DNA of 6,756 bases from assembly GCA_050701695.1 (NCBI GenBank), contig JBOGDE010000312.1:1-6756 (forward strand), written 5' to 3'. Position 1 is the stretch's first letter. Every line of letters begins with the position of its first letter. Both the position numbers and the translations under genes were made by a program. This DNA comes from WHSM01 sp050701695 (lineage in GTDB: Bacteria; Actinomycetota; Actinomycetes; Mycobacteriales; Micromonosporaceae). The notes under the pieces were generated by a model. That model did not search any database. It saw only the letters and a program-made list of their open reading frames with translations, and had not been told where the DNA came from. Positions 4,504 to 6,756 of the stretch are shown here, in pieces.

Positions 4504-6537
4504 TCAGACGGGGAGGCCGTGGGCGGTGCGGGTGACGGTGACCATTTCGTTGACGATCTTCGTCAGGGAGTAGTCCTTCGGGGTGAAGACGCCCGCGACG
4601 CCGCGGGCGCGCAGCGCCTCGGCATCCTCGGCGGGGATGATCCCGCCCACCACCACCGGTACGTCCGCCAGCCCCGCCTCGCGCAACCCGTCGAGCACCT
4701 CGCCGGCCAGCGACAGGTGCGCCCCGGACAGCACCGAGAGCCCCACCAGATCCACGTCCTCCTGTACCGCCGCCGCCACGATCTGCGCCGGGGTGAGCCG
4801 GATCCCCTGGTAGATCACCTCGAAGCCGACATCGCGGGAGCGTACGGCGATCTGCTCGGCGCCGTTGGAGTGGCCGTCCAGTCCGGGCTTGCCCACCAGC
4901 AGCCGCAGCCGCTTGCCGAGCTCGGACTCGGTGGCGCGGACCCGCTCGCGTACCGCCGCGATCTCGTCGTCTCCGGCACCGGCCGCCACGGACGAGATCC
5001 CGGTGGGGGCCCGGTACTCGCCGTACACCTCGCGTAGCGCGCCGGCCCATTCGCCGGTGGTGACGCCGACCTTCGCGCACTCCAGGGTGGCGGGCATCAG
5101 GTTGACGCCGTTCTTCGCGTCCTCCTGGAGGCGAGCCGTCGCGGTCTCGACCGCCGCGCCATCGCGGGAATCCCGCCACGCGCGGACCGATGACGCGGCG
5201 GCGGACTCCACCGCCGGGTCGACGGTGTGGATCGGCGCGGCGCCGTCGGCGACCAGCGGGCTCGGCTCGGTCTCGGGGTAGCGGTTGACGCCGACCACCA
5301 CCTCGTCGCCGGCCTCCATGCGGCGGCGACGTTCGGCGAGCGAGGCGACCAGCTGTCCCTTCAGGTAGCCGGACTCGACCGCGGAGATCACGCCACCCAT
5401 CTCCAGCACCCGCTCGATCTCGGCGGAAGCGCCGTCGGCGATCTCCCGGGTCTTCGCCTCGACCACGTGGCTGCCGTCGAACAGGTCGGCGTACTCCAGC
5501 AGGTCGGTCTCGTACGCCAGCACCTGCTGCATCCGCAGCGACCACTGCTGGTCCCACGGGCGGGGCAGCCCGAGCGCCTCGTTCCACGCCGGTAGCTGCA
5601 CCGCACGGGCGCGAGCCCCCCGGGACAGGGTCACGCCGAGCATCTCCAGCACGATGCGCTGCACGTTGTTCTCCGGCTGCGCCTCGGTCAGCCCCAGCGA
5701 GTTGACCTGTACGCCGTACCGGAGCCGGCGCTGCTTCGGGTCGGTCACCCCGTACCGGTCGCGCGTGATCCGGTCCCACAGCTGCGCGAAGGCGCGCATC
5801 TTGCACATCTCTTCGACGAACCGCACGCCCGCGTTGACGAAGAACGAGATCCGGGCAACCACGTCGCCGATCCGGTCGGCCGGCACCTGGCCGGAGTCGC
5901 GTACCGAGTCCAGGATCGCGATCGCCGTCGACAGCGCGTACGCCACCTCCTGCACCGGCGTGGCACCGGCCTCCTGCAGGTGGTACGAGCAGACGTTGAC
6001 CGGGTTCCACTTCGGCACATTCGACACCGTCCACGCGATGGTGTCGGTGGTCAGCCGCAGCGACGGGCCGGGCGGGAAGATGTACGTACCCCGGGAAAGG
6101 TACTCCTTCACGATGTCGTTCTGGGTGGTGCCTGTCAGCTTCGACCAGACCGCCTCGCCGTCCTCGGAGTGCTCGGCGGCGACGGTGACGTAGAGCGCCA
6201 GCAGCCACATCGCCGGCGCGTTGATCGTCATCGAGGTGTTCATCGCCTCCAGCGGGATGCCGTCGAACAGCGCCCGCATGTCCCCCAGGTGCGCCACCGG
6301 TACGCCGACCCGCCCCACCTCACCGCGCGCCAGCACCGCGTCGGGGTCGTACCCGGTCTGGGTCGGGAGGTCGAACGCCACCGACAGGCCGGTCTGGCCC
6401 TTGGCCAGGTTGCGGCGGTACAGCTCGTTGGACGCTGCCGGCGAGGAGTGGCCGGCGTACGTACGCATCACCCACGGCCGGTCGCGAGTGTCGAGCTCAG
6501 CGGACACGGGCTGGTTCGGGGATTCCGGGGACGCCAC
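4504..6537 (-). CDS. ecm: Ethylmalonyl-CoA mutase, coenzyme B12-dependent
   Basis: The enzyme converts (2R)-ethylmalonyl-CoA to methylsuccinyl-CoA in the ethylmalonyl-CoA pathway for acetate assimilation, in the cytoplasm. The 677-residue protein is a one-chain mutase. A TIM-barrel domain opens with DRPWVMRTYAGHSS (19-32) and has SMTINAPAMW (102-111) and SYHLQEAGATPVQE (184-197) with active-site His186. The C-terminal B12 domain has DGHSNG (554-559), the D-x-H-x-x-G box whose His556 ligates cobalt, SVL (601-603) and VVVGGIIP (627-634). The MRTYAGHSS start, the RDRYGVTDPKQRRLRYGVQVNSLGLTEAQPENN block and single-chain build match MeaA/Ecm more than methylmalonyl-CoA mutase. GTG 6537 has GGAGG six bases upstream. 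A weak -10-like TAAACT (minus strand, plus 6606-6611) lies upstream. ccr, its usual neighbour, is not in the window. The older name meaA is used for this family. Confidence 0.94.
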   Translation of the reverse strand: MASPESPNQPVSAELDTRDRPWVMRTYAGHSSPAASNELYRRNLAKGQTGLSVAFDLPTQTGYDPDAVLARGEVGRVGVPVAHLGDMRALFDGIPLEAMNTSMTINAPAMWLLALYVTVAAEHSEDGEAVWSKLTGTTQNDIVKEYLSRGTYIFPPGPSLRLTTDTIAWTVSNVPKWNPVNVCSYHLQEAGATPVQEVAYALSTAIAILDSVRDSGQVPADRIGDVVARISFFVNAGVRFVEEMCKMRAFAQLWDRITRDRYGVTDPKQRRLRYGVQVNSLGLTEAQPENNVQRIVLEMLGVTLSRGARARAVQLPAWNEALGLPRPWDQQWSLRMQQVLAYETDLLEYADLFDGSHVVEAKTREIADGASAEIERVLEMGGVISAVESGYLKGQLVASLAERRRRMEAGDEVVVGVNRYPETEPSPLVADGAAPIHTVDPAVESAAASSVRAWRDSRDGAAVETATARLQEDAKNGVNLMPATLECAKVGVTTGEWAGALREVYGEYRAPTGISSVAAGAGDDEIAAVRERVRATESELGKRLRLLVGKPGLDGHSNGAEQIAVRSRDVGFEVIYQGIRLTPAQIVAAAVQEDVDLVGLSVLSGAHLSLAGEVLDGLREAGLADVPVVVGGIIPAEDAEALRARGVAGVFTPKDYSLTKIVNEMVTVTRTAHGLPV

Positions 6538-6543
6538 GACACA

Positions 6544-6548
6544 CCTCC
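6544..6548 (-). promoter_or_regulatory. Ribosome binding site of ecm
   Basis: GGAGG on the minus strand, six bases before the GTG at 6537, is a strong Shine-Dalgarno match. It confirms that start over the internal ATG at codon 24 (VMRTYAGH). Confidence 0.85.
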
Positions 6549-6593
6549 GACTCGCGGGCCGACCATCGCGAGACCTTGGTCTGCGACAAGCCG

Positions 6594-6623
6594 GTTACGG
6601 CCCCGAGTTTACTGACGGGTAAC
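6594..6623. promoter_or_regulatory. Small inverted repeat around a possible ecm -10 box
   Basis: GTTAC (6594-6598) and GTAAC (6619-6623) are inverted and separated by 20 bases that contain TAAACT on the minus strand (plus 6606-6611). The context CCGGTTAC versus CCGTTAC is slightly longer with one gap. A regulator site over the ecm promoter is possible, but five-base arms are expected by chance. Confidence 0.2.
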
Positions 6624-6670
6624 GGAGTATGCCGTGATCCGATTCACCCGGCTCAGAGGCTGTCGTGATG

Positions 6671-6687
6671 CCTCGGGTCGAGCGAGG
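6671..6687. other. Short hairpin in the ecm upstream region
   Basis: CCTCG (6671-6675) pairs with CGAGG (6683-6687) around a 7-base loop. It lies 18 bases before the dispersed repeat copy. Its size is unremarkable for this base composition. Apart from this, the 5-bp inverted repeat and the repeat core, I see nothing in 6549-6756. Confidence 0.2.
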
Positions 6688-6704
6688 CGGAGTCCAGGCG
6701 GCGA

Positions 6705-6749
6705 TCCGGCAAGGCGGAGGTTTGCCCGGATACCGGTGTTGTATCCGGG
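6705..6749 (+). repeat. Dispersed repeat core, copy 2
   Basis: It matches 3580-3624 at 43 of 45 positions, in the same orientation, including the hairpin CCGGATAC-CGGTGTT-GTATCCGG (6726-6733 with 6741-6748). The left flank does not resemble the outer arms of copy 1, and the right flank is cut by the window edge. It lies about 170 bp upstream of the ecm start. Confidence 0.9.
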
Positions 6750-6756
6750 TGAACCG

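Noticed and set aside
4379..6208. 609-codon minus-strand frame overlapping ecm
   Set aside because: Same strand but a different frame from ecm, with an Arg/Gly/Ala-rich product. ecm carries the B12 and barrel motifs throughout.

Overview
The window looks like a chromosomal segment of a high-GC actinomycete. Third codon positions are almost all G or C, GTG starts are common, and two marker genes fit this group: nucS (the actinobacterial/archaeal mismatch endonuclease) and an ethylmalonyl-CoA mutase of the type that sits beside crotonyl-CoA carboxylase/reductase in streptomycetes and relatives. Gene style and the dispersed palindromes would suit Micromonosporaceae, but that is inference only.

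Layout, left to right. (1) Positions 1-1866, plus strand: the 3' part of an Hsp70-family gene that began before the window. The ATPase domain is followed by a seven-copy TPVSPA linker, a short hydrophobic segment and a probable extracytoplasmic beta-propeller-like domain. The frame breaks by one base at an AAAAGGGG run near 1265-1272, so the gene is a pseudogene or carries a sequence error. (2) Positions 1882-1913: a GC-only stem-loop between convergent genes. (3) Positions 1914-2573, minus strand: nucS, with a well-formed promoter placed so that the message would be leaderless. (4) Positions 2629-3474, plus strand, divergent from nucS: a class I SAM methyltransferase. (5) Positions 3475-3731: no gene, but a 164-172 bp nested palindrome. 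Its 45-bp core recurs at 6705-6749. (6) Positions 3732-4334, plus strand: a DUF4126-type membrane protein. (7) Positions 4335-4503: an 11-bp-arm inverted repeat and a 27-codon leaderless ORF resembling the N-terminus of AbiEi/DUF559-type proteins, probably a gene remnant. (8) Positions 4504-6537, minus strand: ethylmalonyl-CoA mutase, complete, with a strong ribosome binding site. (9) Positions 6538-6756: its upstream region, ending inside the second copy of the dispersed repeat.

The genes do not form one pathway. nucS serves replication fidelity, ecm serves acetate/C2 assimilation and extender-unit supply, and the methyltransferase and DUF4126 protein have no assigned substrate. The best candidate for something undescribed is non-coding: the nested palindrome and its shared core. 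The inverted repeat next to the truncated ORF comes second. I see no CRISPR array, tRNA, rRNA, transposase gene or defence operon.
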